Origin: Bin87 sp965219925
GTDB lineage: Bacteria; Chloroflexota; Dehalococcoidia; Lucifugimonadales; UBA3495
Length of the DNA: 64,000 bases
Direction of reading: 5' to 3'
Assembly: GCA_965219925.1 (NCBI GenBank)
Contig: OZ244795.1
Span: 3,472,001-3,536,000 of the forward strand
This document shows, piece by piece, positions 9,557 through 17,767 of this stretch. The translations under genes and the position numbers were made by a program. The first letter of the stretch is position 1; the number at the start of each line of letters is the position of its first letter. The notes beneath the pieces are model-generated. The model saw only the letters and a program-made list of their open reading frames with translations, ran no database searches and was not told where the DNA came from.

Positions 9557-10366
9557 GCAGTGTTGACATTTGGACTGCGGTACAATCGCGGCATGTCGAG
9601 TATGACCATACCATCTGACCAATGGGAGAAGATTTTGCAATTCCTGCGGGATTGCCCTGACGTGTACGTTGGCGACGCGGCGGAATGCAAGCGGTTTGTC
9701 GAGGGCGTGCTGTGGATGGATCGCTCCGGGGCGCAGTGGCGACTGCTGCCTGCGGAGTATGGCAACTGGAACACCGTTTACAAACGCTTCGCCCGCTGGT
9801 GCGACCGTGGCGTCTGGGAGCGAATGCACCAGCATTTCAGTAGGGAACCGGACCTGGAGTACCTGGTCATCGACAGTACGGTGGTTCGAGCGCACCAGTG
9901 CGCTGGGGGAGCCCCCGCAAAAAGGGGGGCAATCAGCGCAAGCCCTGGGCAGAAGCCGCGGCGGGTTCAGCACGAAGGTTCACGTGAGCGTGGACGGACT
10001 GGGCAACCCCCTGCGGTTCACGCTGACGCCGGGACAGCAGCATGACATCACACAGGCTGCGGCGTTGGTCTCCGGGCACCCGGGTGAATACGTAATCGCA
10101 GACAAAGGGTATGACGCACAGGACTTTATCGGGAGTTTGGCGGAAGCGGGCATGGTGGCCGTGATCCCCGCCCGATCCAACCGCAAGGAGCCGCGGGATT
10201 ACGACAGGTACTTATACCGAGAACGCCACGTGGTAGAGTGTTTCATCGGCAAGATCAAGCACTACCGCAGGATATTTTCCAGGTTTGACAAACTGGCCAG
10301 CCGATACCTGGGCTTTCTGCAATTCGCCGCCTCCCTCATCTGGCTACAATGAAATGTCAACACTAC
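9557..10366 (+). mobile_element. IS5-family (IS427-like) insertion sequence, both ends intact
   Basis: The 810-bp element has 15-bp terminal inverted repeats (GCAGTGTTGACATTT at the left; AAATGTCAACACTAC at the right, one mismatch). It is flanked on both sides by CTAG (9553-9556 and 10367-10370), the duplicated target typical of this group. It sits at the end of a family 3 repeat. It encodes the two-frame transposase described next. Confidence 0.9.
9593..10352 (+). CDS. IS5-family transposase in two overlapping frames (orfA/orfB)
   Basis: The first frame runs from MSSMTIPSDQWEKILQFLRD through RSGAQWRLLPAEYGNWN and VIDSTVVRAHQCA, which includes the first catalytic Asp. The second frame resumes with QALGRSRGGFSTKVHVSVDG and continues through VIADKGYDAQDF (second Asp) and the YRERHVVECFIGKIKHYRR box (catalytic Glu), ending at 10352. 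The change of frame falls in the run GCAAAAAGGGGGGC near 9920-9932. IS427-group elements normally express a fused protein by ribosomal frameshifting at such A/G runs. Here the needed shift is +1 or -2 rather than the usual -1, so the copy may be programmed or may be broken. Confidence 0.85.
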
Positions 10367-10370
10367 CTAG

Positions 10371-10799
10371 TAGGTGAGTTCGTCACTCCGGCGAAAGAAC
10401 GTCACCCCGTACTTGATACGGGGCCGGAGTCCAAAGACTGTAAATTGAAACAATCTGGAAATGCGCCAGCGATTGCAGCCACTGGATTCCAGCTTTCGCG
10501 GGAATGACGGGGAGAATGCGTTTGCCCCGAGAACAGGTGCAACCACTTTGACATATTTGCAGGGTTTGTGTACCGTTTCTGTCATCGTAGTGAGTGCCGC
10601 TCAGGATAGTTGCGAGGCGCATAGCGGGTAATCCAAGGCGGCTAAACACGAAGCAAAATCAACGCGAAATAATAGGTCCATGTAATGGTATACGGCTAGG
10701 TTTCAGACCCGCTGGCAACCTTGATTCAAGTACAAATATACAGCCAAAATGGCGGACGCCCTTCCGCCAGATGCTTCGACTGAAATGATGAGGAGTTCG
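10371..10799. other. Repeat-rich spacer before the molybdopterin gene
   Basis: No gene is supportable. A P-type palindrome lies at 10401-10425, and GAATGCGTTTGCC near 10515 is the inverse of GGCAAACGCATTC just before the family 3 element at 9400. The whole IS and family 3 nest therefore lies between inverted copies of this 13-mer. The segment around 10475-10515 (CCAGCTTTCGCGGGAATGAC) is a common interspersed bacterial repeat type. Confidence 0.55.
10401..10425. repeat. P palindrome, intergenic copy
   Basis: Carries the full core CCCCGTACTTGATACGGGG, preceded by GTCA and followed by CCGG. It is the same core found inside transposase genes at 61509 and 61663. Confidence 0.8.
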
Positions 10800-10804
10800 T
10801 GCCG

Positions 10805-11410
10805 ATGACCACCCGGGGATTTTTCGGACGCCGCCGTGAAACGCCACCACGACCCATTCCGCCCGGCCAGTACCTGGAACGCGGGTTCCCGGTGCTGACC
10901 GCCGGCCCAACGCAGCGTGTACCGCCGGAACAATGGACGTTCTCGCTGGTTGGCGTGGACGGCGAACCGCTGGGTCAGTGGACCTGGCAAGAGTTTCGCG
11001 ATTTGCCCGTGACGGAAATTCACACGGACATCCACTGCGTGACCAAGTGGAGCAAACTGGATACAAGCTGGAAGGGCGTTACAATTGACGACCTTCTGAC
11101 CGCCGCCGGTGTCACCGAAGCGCCGCCATACATCATGGCGTTTTCCTACGGCGGCTACACCACGAACCTGCCGACCTGGGACGTGATCGACGGGCGCGGG
11201 ATGGTTGCCTTCGAGTTCGACGGGAAGCCCATCGCGGCGGAACACGGCGGGCCGGCCCGGCTGGTTGTTCCGCACCTGTACTTCTGGAAGTCGGCGAAGT
11301 GGTTGCAGGGCATCCGGTTCATGGACGCCGACCGACCGGGGTTCTGGGAGCAATACGGTTATCACATGTACGGCGATCCGTGGAAAGAACAGCGGTACTG
11401 GGGCGACTAG
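10805..11410 (+). CDS. Sulfite-oxidase-like molybdopterin-dependent oxidoreductase
   Basis: About 201 residues covering the Mo-cofactor domain of the sulfite oxidase/YedY (MsrP) family. The Mo-ligating cysteine is in EIHTDIHCVTKWSKLD (near residue 78), followed by the conserved WKGVTIDDLL. No twin-arginine signal is visible; the N-terminus MTTRGFFGRRRETPPR is basic but lacks a hydrophobic stretch, so a cytoplasmic site is likely. AGGAG at 10791-10795 is 9 bases before the ATG at 10805, preferred over a GTG at 10799. The next gene, a ferredoxin-reductase-like flavoprotein, lies 80 bases downstream on the same strand and is probably its electron partner. The substrate (sulfite, sulfoxide or other) is unknown. 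Confidence 0.85.
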   Translation: MTTRGFFGRRRETPPRPIPPGQYLERGFPVLTAGPTQRVPPEQWTFSLVGVDGEPLGQWTWQEFRDLPVTEIHTDIHCVTKWSKLDTSWKGVTIDDLLTAAGVTEAPPYIMAFSYGGYTTNLPTWDVIDGRGMVAFEFDGKPIAAEHGGPARLVVPHLYFWKSAKWLQGIRFMDADRPGFWEQYGYHMYGDPWKEQRYWGD

Positions 11411-11490
11411 CTGTACTGTCCCGCTTCCTGCCAACCCCGGCCCGCGGGCGCGCCACGCACCGCCGCTCACTCCGTGCTTAGTGCCGGCCC

Positions 11491-12288
11491 GTGTCTGAAT
11501 CCGGAGCGCCAACATTGCCATCAACCGCCTCGACGCCTTGGCAGGCGGCTGAGGTGGAGCGGGTAACGGTGGAAACGCACCGGACCAAGACGTTCATGCT
11601 GCGTCTGAGCGAGCCCCGGCCCTTCCGCGCCGGGCAGCACTACGACGTGCGCCTCACCGCCCCCGACGGATATCAGGCCCAGCGTTCCTACTCGGTGGCG
11701 TCGGCACCCGTTGGCGCTGCATCCGGCGCTGATACCATCGAACTGACCGTAGAATTAATAACGGACGGCGAGGTGTCGCCGTATTTCCACGAGGTGGTGC
11801 AGCCGGGCGACGTGCTGGAGGTTCGGGGGCCTATCGGCGGGCCGTTCACCTGGACGGAAGAGATGGGCGGGCCGCTCTTTTTGCTGGCGGGAGGGTCCGG
11901 CATCGTGCCGTTGCGATCCATGCTGGCGCACCGGGAAACGGTGGCTCCAGGGTTGCCCACACTGCTGTTGTACTCGGTACGCACGCCGGCGGATATCATC
12001 TACCGGGGTTGGCTGGACACGTTGTCCATCCGCACCCGGCGCGTCGATGTAGCGTACTCATTCACCCGTCAACAACCACCGGATTGGTCGGGATACGCCC
12101 GGCGAATTGACGCTGCCATGCTGGCGGATTGCCTCGGCACGCTGGAAAGGCTGAACTGCGGCCCGGCATCTCCATTGTGCTATGCGTGCGGACCAACGGG
12201 ATTTGTGGAAGCGGCGGCGGATTCTTTGCTGTCGGTCGGCATCCCGGAAGGGTCGATTCGCACCGAACGGTTCGGGCCGACCGGGTAG
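11491..12288 (+). CDS. Ferredoxin--NADP(H) reductase-like FAD oxidoreductase
   Basis: The FNR fold is clear. QRSYSVAS near residue 70 is the FAD-binding RxYS motif, GGSGIVPLRSML near 135-146 is the nucleotide-binding glycine loop, and CYACGPTGFVEAAADSLL leads to a C-terminal RTERFGPTG. There is no [2Fe-2S] domain. At 265 residues it matches the oxidoreductases encoded next to small sulfite-oxidase-like proteins, and such pairs recur in actinobacteria and Chloroflexota. It would pass electrons between NAD(P)H and the molybdoenzyme upstream. It starts with GTG. Confidence 0.85.
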   Translation: MSESGAPTLPSTASTPWQAAEVERVTVETHRTKTFMLRLSEPRPFRAGQHYDVRLTAPDGYQAQRSYSVASAPVGAASGADTIELTVELITDGEVSPYFHEVVQPGDVLEVRGPIGGPFTWTEEMGGPLFLLAGGSGIVPLRSMLAHRETVAPGLPTLLLYSVRTPADIIYRGWLDTLSIRTRRVDVAYSFTRQQPPDWSGYARRIDAAMLADCLGTLERLNCGPASPLCYACGPTGFVEAAADSLLSVGIPEGSIRTERFGPTG

Positions 12289-12302
12289 TCGGCCGGTTTG
12301 GT

Positions 12303-12998
12303 TCAGTAGCCGGTGGCCAACCCGCCGAGCCACTGCGCTGCCGGCAGGATGGTGGACCACAGCAGTCCGGGCGGAAGCACGTAGCTGGCAGACACCAGCA
12401 CTACCAGGAGCAGCGGCGCGAAACGCTGAAACTTCTGGTGCGTCTCGGCGGCCGATGCCGGCAACAGGGCCGCCAGCACCCGGTAACCGGTGAGCGGCGC
12501 GAACGGCAGGATGTGGAATACCGCCATCAGCAGGTTGTAAACCACCAACAGCCCAACCACATCGGAGATACCCGACCGCAACCCTCCGGTCATCACCAGG
12601 ACCAGGCCATCGGGAGAGGGGTTGGACCAGGAGAGCCAGCCCGCCTTGATGGGGGCTGCCAGCAGGAATGCCACCGTAATGTTCCCCACCGGCCCGGCCG
12701 CCGCAATGGCAACCGACGGCCACTTTCCCTGTCGGGTTGCGTTGCCGGGAACGGCGCGGCCCCACCCGAATCCGGTCATGGTGGACAGGATCGAACCAAC
12801 GGGATCGAAGTGTCGAACCGGATTGCCAAAGAGGCGTCCCTGCGCCCGGGGAGCCGGGTCGCCAAAAAGCGTTGCCGCCACTGCCTGGCACCAACCGTTC
12901 ACGACGACGGCGAAAGCGGAGGCGAGGGCGCAGAGCACCCACAGGCGCAACAACGTGTCGAAAGCGTCGGATATCAGGCTGGTGGACGATATGATCAT
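12303..12998 (-). CDS. M50-type site-2 protease homolog lacking catalytic motifs
   Basis: A paralog of the next gene upstream, with the same hydrophobic profile and the segments FGWGRAVPGNATRQG, AAAGPVGNITVAFLLA and LLPASAAETHQKFQRF aligning along its length. The zinc site is gone. Where the paralog has HEFCH this protein has NGWCQ, and the third-ligand motif PPLDGSKV has become APLTGYRV. It should therefore be proteolytically inactive and may act as a binding or regulatory subunit, as inactive rhomboid and S2P homologs do. The frame is intact over 231 residues, arguing against simple decay. Confidence 0.75.
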   Translation of the reverse strand: MIISSTSLISDAFDTLLRLWVLCALASAFAVVVNGWCQAVAATLFGDPAPRAQGRLFGNPVRHFDPVGSILSTMTGFGWGRAVPGNATRQGKWPSVAIAAAGPVGNITVAFLLAAPIKAGWLSWSNPSPDGLVLVMTGGLRSGISDVVGLLVVYNLLMAVFHILPFAPLTGYRVLAALLPASAAETHQKFQRFAPLLLVVLVSASYVLPPGLLWSTILPAAQWLGGLATGY

Positions 12999-13110
12999 GG
13001 CCGGCGTTGATAGTAAGCCATGACGAGGGTCGCCAGGTTCGGGCCGCCAGAGCGGGTTTGCCGGACTTCCAACACGCTGACGGGCTTATCCTCTCGCGTT
13101 TCGCTGGAGT

Positions 13111-13818
13111 TCAGAAGAAGGAGCCCGCCAGATCGGGGCCAGCCGCCAGTCCGAACAGGAACCGCAGCGGAGGAGTTATGACCGCTCCGAGTATGTTCAC
13201 TCCAGCGGCCCGACTGAGCAAATAGTTAGCCACCACCAAACCGATGAGGATTAGCCACCCGTGCCGCTCGAACCGGAGATACGGGCCGTACAGGGACATT
13301 GGCAGCAGCCCGCCCAAAACCTTGCTGCCGTCCAGCGGCGGCAGGGGAATCAGGTTGAAAATACCCAGCACCAGGTTGTAGATAATTATGAGACTGACCG
13401 CAAACGCAAGTATGTCTTCAGTATTGGAGAATCTCAAAGAGGCATTCAGTAGCTCAAACCGGAACAGCAGGCCCAACAGAAATGCCAGGACGATGTTGGA
13501 CAGCGGGCCTACCACTGCTACCCACGACATCCCCAGCCGGCCGTGGCGGAGGTTGTACGGATCGACCTGCACCGGCTTGGCCCACCCGAACCCTATAACC
13601 AGGATTAAGATAAACCCAAACAAGTCAATATGCTTGATGGGATTGAAGGTCAAGCGACCCATCTGATGGGCGGTCGAATCCCCTTCGCCGTGGGCCGCCA
13701 GGGCGTGGCAAAATTCATGGATGGTGAATCCGACGACGAGGCCAACCAGCCCGATGCCGATAACCAGGGCAAAGATCGCTGGGCTTTGCTGGAGTAAATC
13801 CAGATTCTGGAGAATCAA
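13111..13818 (-). CDS. Site-2 protease family (M50) membrane metalloprotease
   Basis: About 235 residues with several membrane segments. The zinc motif HEFCH is at about residue 34-38 in the first long helix (VGLVVGFTIHEFCHALAAH). The second half of the site is PPLDGSKVLGGLLP near 175, and NPIKHID and FGWAKPVQVDP are also typical of the small bacterial S2P group. Such proteins cleave transmembrane helices within the membrane. The catalytically silent paralog lies 112 bases downstream on the same strand, so the two are probably co-transcribed. Confidence 0.9.
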   Translation of the reverse strand: MILQNLDLLQQSPAIFALVIGIGLVGLVVGFTIHEFCHALAAHGEGDSTAHQMGRLTFNPIKHIDLFGFILILVIGFGWAKPVQVDPYNLRHGRLGMSWVAVVGPLSNIVLAFLLGLLFRFELLNASLRFSNTEDILAFAVSLIIIYNLVLGIFNLIPLPPLDGSKVLGGLLPMSLYGPYLRFERHGWLILIGLVVANYLLSRAAGVNILGAVITPPLRFLFGLAAGPDLAGSFF

Positions 13819-13854
13819 TTGGGCTCAGCGGCGACCAATGCGCCGGGCAGCAGG

Positions 13855-13972
13855 GCCATTTCAAAGTCCTCCAACCTCCGCTCATGGTGAGCTTGTCGAA
13901 CCATCAGCGACCGTCCTTCGACAGGCTCAGGACGAGCGGTTGTTTAGTTTCCACAACTTTGAAAATGCCCTG
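13855..13972. repeat. Family 2 inverted-repeat element
   Basis: Ends AGGGCCATTTCAAAGT and ACTTTGAAAATGCCCT pair. The arms are GCTCATGGTGAGCTTGTCGA and CTTCGACAGGCTCAGGACGA. It is intergenic, between the hypothetical gene and the M50 gene. Confidence 0.8.
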
Positions 13973-14013
13973 ACCAGGCAGCAGGCCGGGTCGATACACG
14001 TTGGATCAATCGG

Positions 14014-14745
14014 TCAGGATGCCGCGCCGTCGCCGGAGCCGGGCAGCGGGGAACCGCGCCGGCGGATGGCCGGTTGCGGCCGGGACATTGCCAGCAGGTC
14101 ATTTTTGAGGGCGGCCAAACCGTCCGCGCCCAGGGCGTTGGCTTCAACGACGATGGCCAGGGCGCCGGCCTGCCGCAGGGCCAGCAGCTCGTTGGCGGAT
14201 GGCGCTTCACTGACGCGAACGAACAGGTGCTTGTCGGTACGGCGCGCGCAATCTGCGACCTGGCCCAACTCGGTTAGTTGCCACGGGCCGGAACGGCCAG
14301 ACCGGTCGGTTACCAGAGCCTGCACCGGTATGCCGGCCAGAATCCTCCAGGTGTCGTCGTCTGCACTGTCGGGAATCCTGATGCCGTGGAGCAATCCCGG
14401 TTGGGCGATGTCGATGGCGTCAACCACGGCGCCGGCCAGGGGAGATATTGCAAAGTCAGCGCCAGCGTCGCGCCACGCACCGATGACGCCGGGTTGCAGT
14501 GGTACTCCACCAGCCCCCCAAATGCAGCCGTCCAGGTCCGGCCGACCCCCAGGCGTGGAATCCGGAGTAACGATCACCAGGGCATCCGCGGCTTCTTGGG
14601 CGGCGGCGACTGCTGCCGGCAGGTCGCCGGAACAGCGGGCAATCAGGGCCATTCCGGGCAGCCGCGCTGACTGGCCGGGGCCGAACCCCAGCGACGGGCC
14701 GGTTCCCTGTTCGATGCGTTCGAGAAGGCTGAGGAGTTGGCTCAT
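14014..14745 (-). CDS. Protein of unknown function, possible TIM-barrel-like fold
   Basis: The 243-residue frame starts at an ATG (14743-14745) reading MSQLLSLLERIEQG. Regular alternation of short hydrophobic strands and helices (MALIARC, ADALVIVTP, ADFAISPLAG, LHGIRIPDSADD, VQALVTDR, HLFVRVSEAP, ALAIVVEANALG) recalls a beta/alpha barrel with a C-terminal phosphate-site-like AIVVEANALG, but I cannot name a family. No signal peptide or membrane segment is present. The C-terminal tail after AMSRPQP is low in complexity and probably unstructured. It lies 128 bases downstream of the MBL hydrolase on the same strand. Confidence 0.6.
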   Translation of the reverse strand: MSQLLSLLERIEQGTGPSLGFGPGQSARLPGMALIARCSGDLPAAVAAAQEAADALVIVTPDSTPGGRPDLDGCIWGAGGVPLQPGVIGAWRDAGADFAISPLAGAVVDAIDIAQPGLLHGIRIPDSADDDTWRILAGIPVQALVTDRSGRSGPWQLTELGQVADCARRTDKHLFVRVSEAPSANELLALRQAGALAIVVEANALGADGLAALKNDLLAMSRPQPAIRRRGSPLPGSGDGAAS

Positions 14746-14873
14746 ATCGCCTCTGGGGGTTTTACTGCTGGAGGGAGATACTGGAGGGAACTGGGGTCGC
14801 CGGGTTCCACCACGGATTGGGTCAACCGCTCCCCTCCGCCTGGTGTGCGGAAGGAGAGCGGCCAATGCGGTTG

Positions 14874-15746
14874 TTACAGGGGTTGCCAGACGCGATTGCC
14901 GTCCACGCGGGCGATCTTGCCGATCTGCTTGCCCGGAGGGAAGTGTCCGGCGCAGATGATCCAGTCGCCTTCCTCGGCAGCGTCCAGCAGACGAGTGCGG
15001 GAAGCAGCGGACTGCTCTTTGTCGGTGTCCACGCCGGCGCACCAGGTTGGCTCGCTGACCTGGGCGATGGTGTGCAGAACGTCGCCCATCACGACGCCGC
15101 GCTGGCCGTTGGAGTTGATGAACACTACCTGATGTCCAGGCGTGTGGCCGGGAGCCGGCCCGATGGAAATCTCATCATTGACCACGTGTTCTGGCTCTTC
15201 GAGGATCTGCTGTAGCCGCAACCGGCGCAGCGGCATTACCTGGCGGTCGATATAGGGGTAATTGCGGCGGCCTTCTTCCGATGTGAACCAGTCATAGTCG
15301 GGGCGGGACATGATGTACCGGGCCCGTCGGAAGTTGGGGGCCGGCATACCGCCGGAGTAGCGCAGGTTCCAGCCCACGTGGTCGCCGTGCAGGTGGGTGT
15401 GGATCACATAGTTGACCGAATCGCTGGGCCCCACGTTGGTGTTATTGACGCCAACGCTGGTTTCGAGGTGGGGTCGAAGTTCCTCGTAGAGGTTGCCGGT
15501 AACGTTTCCGCGGTCGGGATGCGGACCGGGGCCCATGCCGGTGTCGACGAGAATCACGTCGTCCTGACTCTTGAGCAGGAATACGCCGTAGTAGAGCTGC
15601 AGTTGACCGTTTTCCAAAGAATCTTCATGGCCGGCCCAGGCATCGGCCGGCACATCGGGGAACATGGCGGAAGGTTCCCGCGGCGGGGGAACCATATCGA
15701 TGACGGCGGTTACTTCAACGTTGCCGATGGTTGCTTGGTCTGCCAT
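14874..15746 (-). CDS. MBL-fold metallo-hydrolase
   Basis: The metallo-beta-lactamase signature HTHLHGDHVGW is near residues 117-127. A first strand motif VILVDTGMGPG precedes it. Later ligands lie in PAPGHTPGHQVV, GVVMGDVLHT and ICAGHFPPG. At about 290 residues it resembles lactonase/quorum-quenching-like and arylsulfatase-like hydrolases, which use two metal ions to cleave esters, lactones or thioesters. No export signal is present. The substrate is not identifiable. Confidence 0.9.
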   Translation of the reverse strand: MADQATIGNVEVTAVIDMVPPPREPSAMFPDVPADAWAGHEDSLENGQLQLYYGVFLLKSQDDVILVDTGMGPGPHPDRGNVTGNLYEELRPHLETSVGVNNTNVGPSDSVNYVIHTHLHGDHVGWNLRYSGGMPAPNFRRARYIMSRPDYDWFTSEEGRRNYPYIDRQVMPLRRLRLQQILEEPEHVVNDEISIGPAPGHTPGHQVVFINSNGQRGVVMGDVLHTIAQVSEPTWCAGVDTDKEQSAASRTRLLDAAEEGDWIICAGHFPPGKQIGKIARVDGNRVWQPL

Positions 15747-15797
15747 TCCGGAATTCCTCCTGATTTAGCTGTGGTTGCAGGTGTTGGGGTCGGCCGA

Positions 15798-16328
15798 CTA
15801 CTCATCGACCTCGAAGGATACCAATGAGAAAAAGTTATATCCGGAGAGGGCATCTCGCCCGCCCAATCCGATCAGTTCGATAACTACGCCGATGGAAGCA
15901 GTGATTCCGCCGGCCTTTTCAATGAGGCTGGCCGCGGCTTTCAGGCTGCCGCCGGTGGCGAGCAGATCGTCGATGATCAACACCCGGTGTCCCGGGGTGA
16001 TGTCGCCGGTGTGTATCTCCAGGGTGCTGTTGCCGTATTCCAGGCTGTAATCAAATTCCAGCGTTTCGCCGGGCAGTTTGCCGGCCTTGCGGATAAGCAG
16101 CAGCGGAAGCTGCATCCGGACCGCCATGGGAGCCGCAAACAGAAACCCGCGAGAGTCGATGGCGGCCAGACAGTCGAAATTGCTGGCCTCAGCGTGGGCC
16201 ACCATCTGGTCGATGGTATCGCTGAAGGCTGCCGGCGACAACAGCAGGGACGTAATATCCTTGAACTGTACACCGGCGACGGGAAAGTCGGGCACATTGC
16301 GGATGTAATCAGCGATGTTTATTGCCAT
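15798..16328 (-). CDS. apt: Adenine phosphoribosyltransferase
   Basis: Makes AMP from adenine and PRPP in purine salvage. The ATG at 16326-16328 begins MAINIADYIRNVPDFPVAGV, and FKDITSLLLSPAAF matches the Apt N-terminus. The PRPP-binding motif VLIIDDLLATGGSLKAA is near residues 118-134, and AAIDSRGFLFA is the adenine-site loop. At 176 residues it is a normal Apt. The open frame extends further upstream into a non-homologous region, so the shorter start is chosen. Confidence 0.95.
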   Translation of the reverse strand: MAINIADYIRNVPDFPVAGVQFKDITSLLLSPAAFSDTIDQMVAHAEASNFDCLAAIDSRGFLFAAPMAVRMQLPLLLIRKAGKLPGETLEFDYSLEYGNSTLEIHTGDITPGHRVLIIDDLLATGGSLKAAASLIEKAGGITASIGVVIELIGLGGRDALSGYNFFSLVSFEVDE

Positions 16329-16430
16329 GAATCTGCGTTGCCAGCCGGATGTAGTGTGCTCGGGCGAGTCGGTCCGTGCGGCGGGAAATAGTCTAGTATC
16401 CGGCGGTGGCACAGTCAACTGCCGACGCTA

Positions 16431-16671
16431 CTCACGCGAACCCACTTTAATCCATCATTGCGACCCCGTACTTGATACGGGGGTGGCAATCTCGTTGAGG
16501 TTGAACACACGTTGGCAAACCACCATTGCTACGGTGACGAGATTGCCACGTCGCTGCGCTCCTCGCAATGACAGGTGGGGGTGGGCGCTCCTCGCAATGA
16601 CAGGTGAGGGTGTCGGCGCTCCTGGCGATGACAGGGGGCCAGTTTGGTTTGACAAGGTGGGTACGTGTGAG
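16431..16671. repeat. Family 1 inverted-repeat element, expanded copy with a P palindrome
   Basis: Outer ends are CTCACGCGAACCC and GGGTACGTGTGAG. The left arm carries the P palindrome CCCCGTACTTGATACGGGG at 16464-16482 where other copies read GGAGCGCAGCGACG. The right arm has two additional short tandem repeats of GGCGCTCCTCGCAATGACAG. It lies between apt and yraN. Confidence 0.8.
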
Positions 16672-16704
16672 TCAACGCCGGTTTTGCGGGATGACTACTG
16701 GGTT

Positions 16705-17109
16705 TCACACCTCAACGGCGTTTTCCAGGTGCTGGATGCTGGCCACACGCCGGCCGGCTGCCAACCGGATGGCGATCAGGTCGATGCGCCAGTCCGGTTC
16801 AACCTGGTGAGCGACCTCGCGTTGAGTCAGATAATGCTGGGCCGCCAGTTGCAAACGCTGCGCCTTGCGTGGCGTGATCGACTCTTCGGGGCTGCCGTAA
16901 TTCTGGCTGCGGCGGGTACGCACTTCCACGAATACCCAGGTGGAACCATCACACGCAATCAGGTCTATCTCGCCCCAACGGCACCGGTAATTGGCCGCCA
17001 TGATGTTATAACCCCTGGCCTCAAGGTGGGCCCTGGCCAGACGCTCCCCAATCTGACCGATTCGGTGGGGCGACTGGTCAACCTGCCCAGCGTCGTCGGA
17101 GTTACGCAC
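16705..17109 (-). CDS. YraN/UPF0102 family nuclease-like protein
   Basis: A small protein with the UPF0102 pattern: GERLARAHLEARGYNIMAAN, then RCRWGEIDLIACDGSTWVFV (endonuclease-like E-x-D...E-V-K/R core) and VRTRRSQNYGSPEESITPRK. The GTG at 17107-17109 gives 134 residues, near the family norm, and overlaps the end of rnhB by 8 bases, suggesting translational coupling. A longer frame continues upstream inside rnhB but is only its shadow. The family resembles Holliday-junction resolvase-type nucleases. It is commonly encoded beside rnhB; its role is not settled. Confidence 0.85.
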   Translation of the reverse strand: MRNSDDAGQVDQSPHRIGQIGERLARAHLEARGYNIMAANYRCRWGEIDLIACDGSTWVFVEVRTRRSQNYGSPEESITPRKAQRLQLAAQHYLTQREVAHQVEPDWRIDLIAIRLAAGRRVASIQHLENAVEV

Positions 17110-17767
17110 TGCCGCGCCTGTGTGCTGCCGGCGCGGTGGTCCGGCCGCGTCTCGGCGCGCCGTTGAGGGGATGGAACGAGCGCCGGTGAATTGGGCACGG
17201 GCCGCGATCCGCCAGGCGGCGAAGATGATCGACCGTGGCATAACCCTTGTGGCTGGCAAACCCGTACCCGGGATACAGCAGGGCCGCCGACTCCATCTCC
17301 CGGTCGCGGGATACCTTCGCCAATATGCTGGCCGCCGCGATGGACAGGGATTTTTGGTCACCCTTGACGATGCGTTGATACGGCAGGGAGCAATCTTTGA
17401 TGTGCACCCAATCCAGGAGCAAACCGTCGGGCGGGGGACGCAATTCCGCCACCGCTGCCATCATCGCCTGAACCACGGCCGGGCCGATTCCGATATGGTC
17501 GATTTCCCGTGACGAAACCTGCGCTACCGACCAGGCCAGAGCGTAACGCCGTATTGCAACAGCGGCTGATACTCGTCGGGCCGGTGATAACCGCTTGCTG
17601 TCGTCGACGCCGCTTAACCACGCTTCGTCGCCGGTAACGCCCGGTGGCAGGATGACGGCGGCGGCGGCAACCGGGCCGGCCAACGGGCCGCGCCCTGCTT
17701 CGTCCACACCGGCGATCAGTTGAAATCCCCGGCCCCTGAAATCTACCTCCAGCGACAGATCAGGCAT
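17102..17767 (-). CDS. rnhB: Ribonuclease HII
   Basis: Cleaves the RNA strand of RNA-DNA hybrids and single ribonucleotides in DNA. The ATG at 17765-17767 gives 221 residues starting MPDLSLEVDF. The catalytic carboxylates are visible: IAGVDEAGRGPLAG near residues 18-31 (DE pair), LLLDWVHIKD (Asp) and ASILAKVSRDREM (Asp). The final KGYATVDHLRRLA is also conserved. Its start overlaps the end of mnmA by 8 bases and its end overlaps yraN, forming a compact operon. Confidence 0.95.
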   Translation of the reverse strand: MPDLSLEVDFRGRGFQLIAGVDEAGRGPLAGPVAAAAVILPPGVTGDEAWLSGVDDSKRLSPARRVSAAVAIRRYALAWSVAQVSSREIDHIGIGPAVVQAMMAAVAELRPPPDGLLLDWVHIKDCSLPYQRIVKGDQKSLSIAAASILAKVSRDREMESAALLYPGYGFASHKGYATVDHLRRLADRGPCPIHRRSFHPLNGAPRRGRTTAPAAHRRGSA

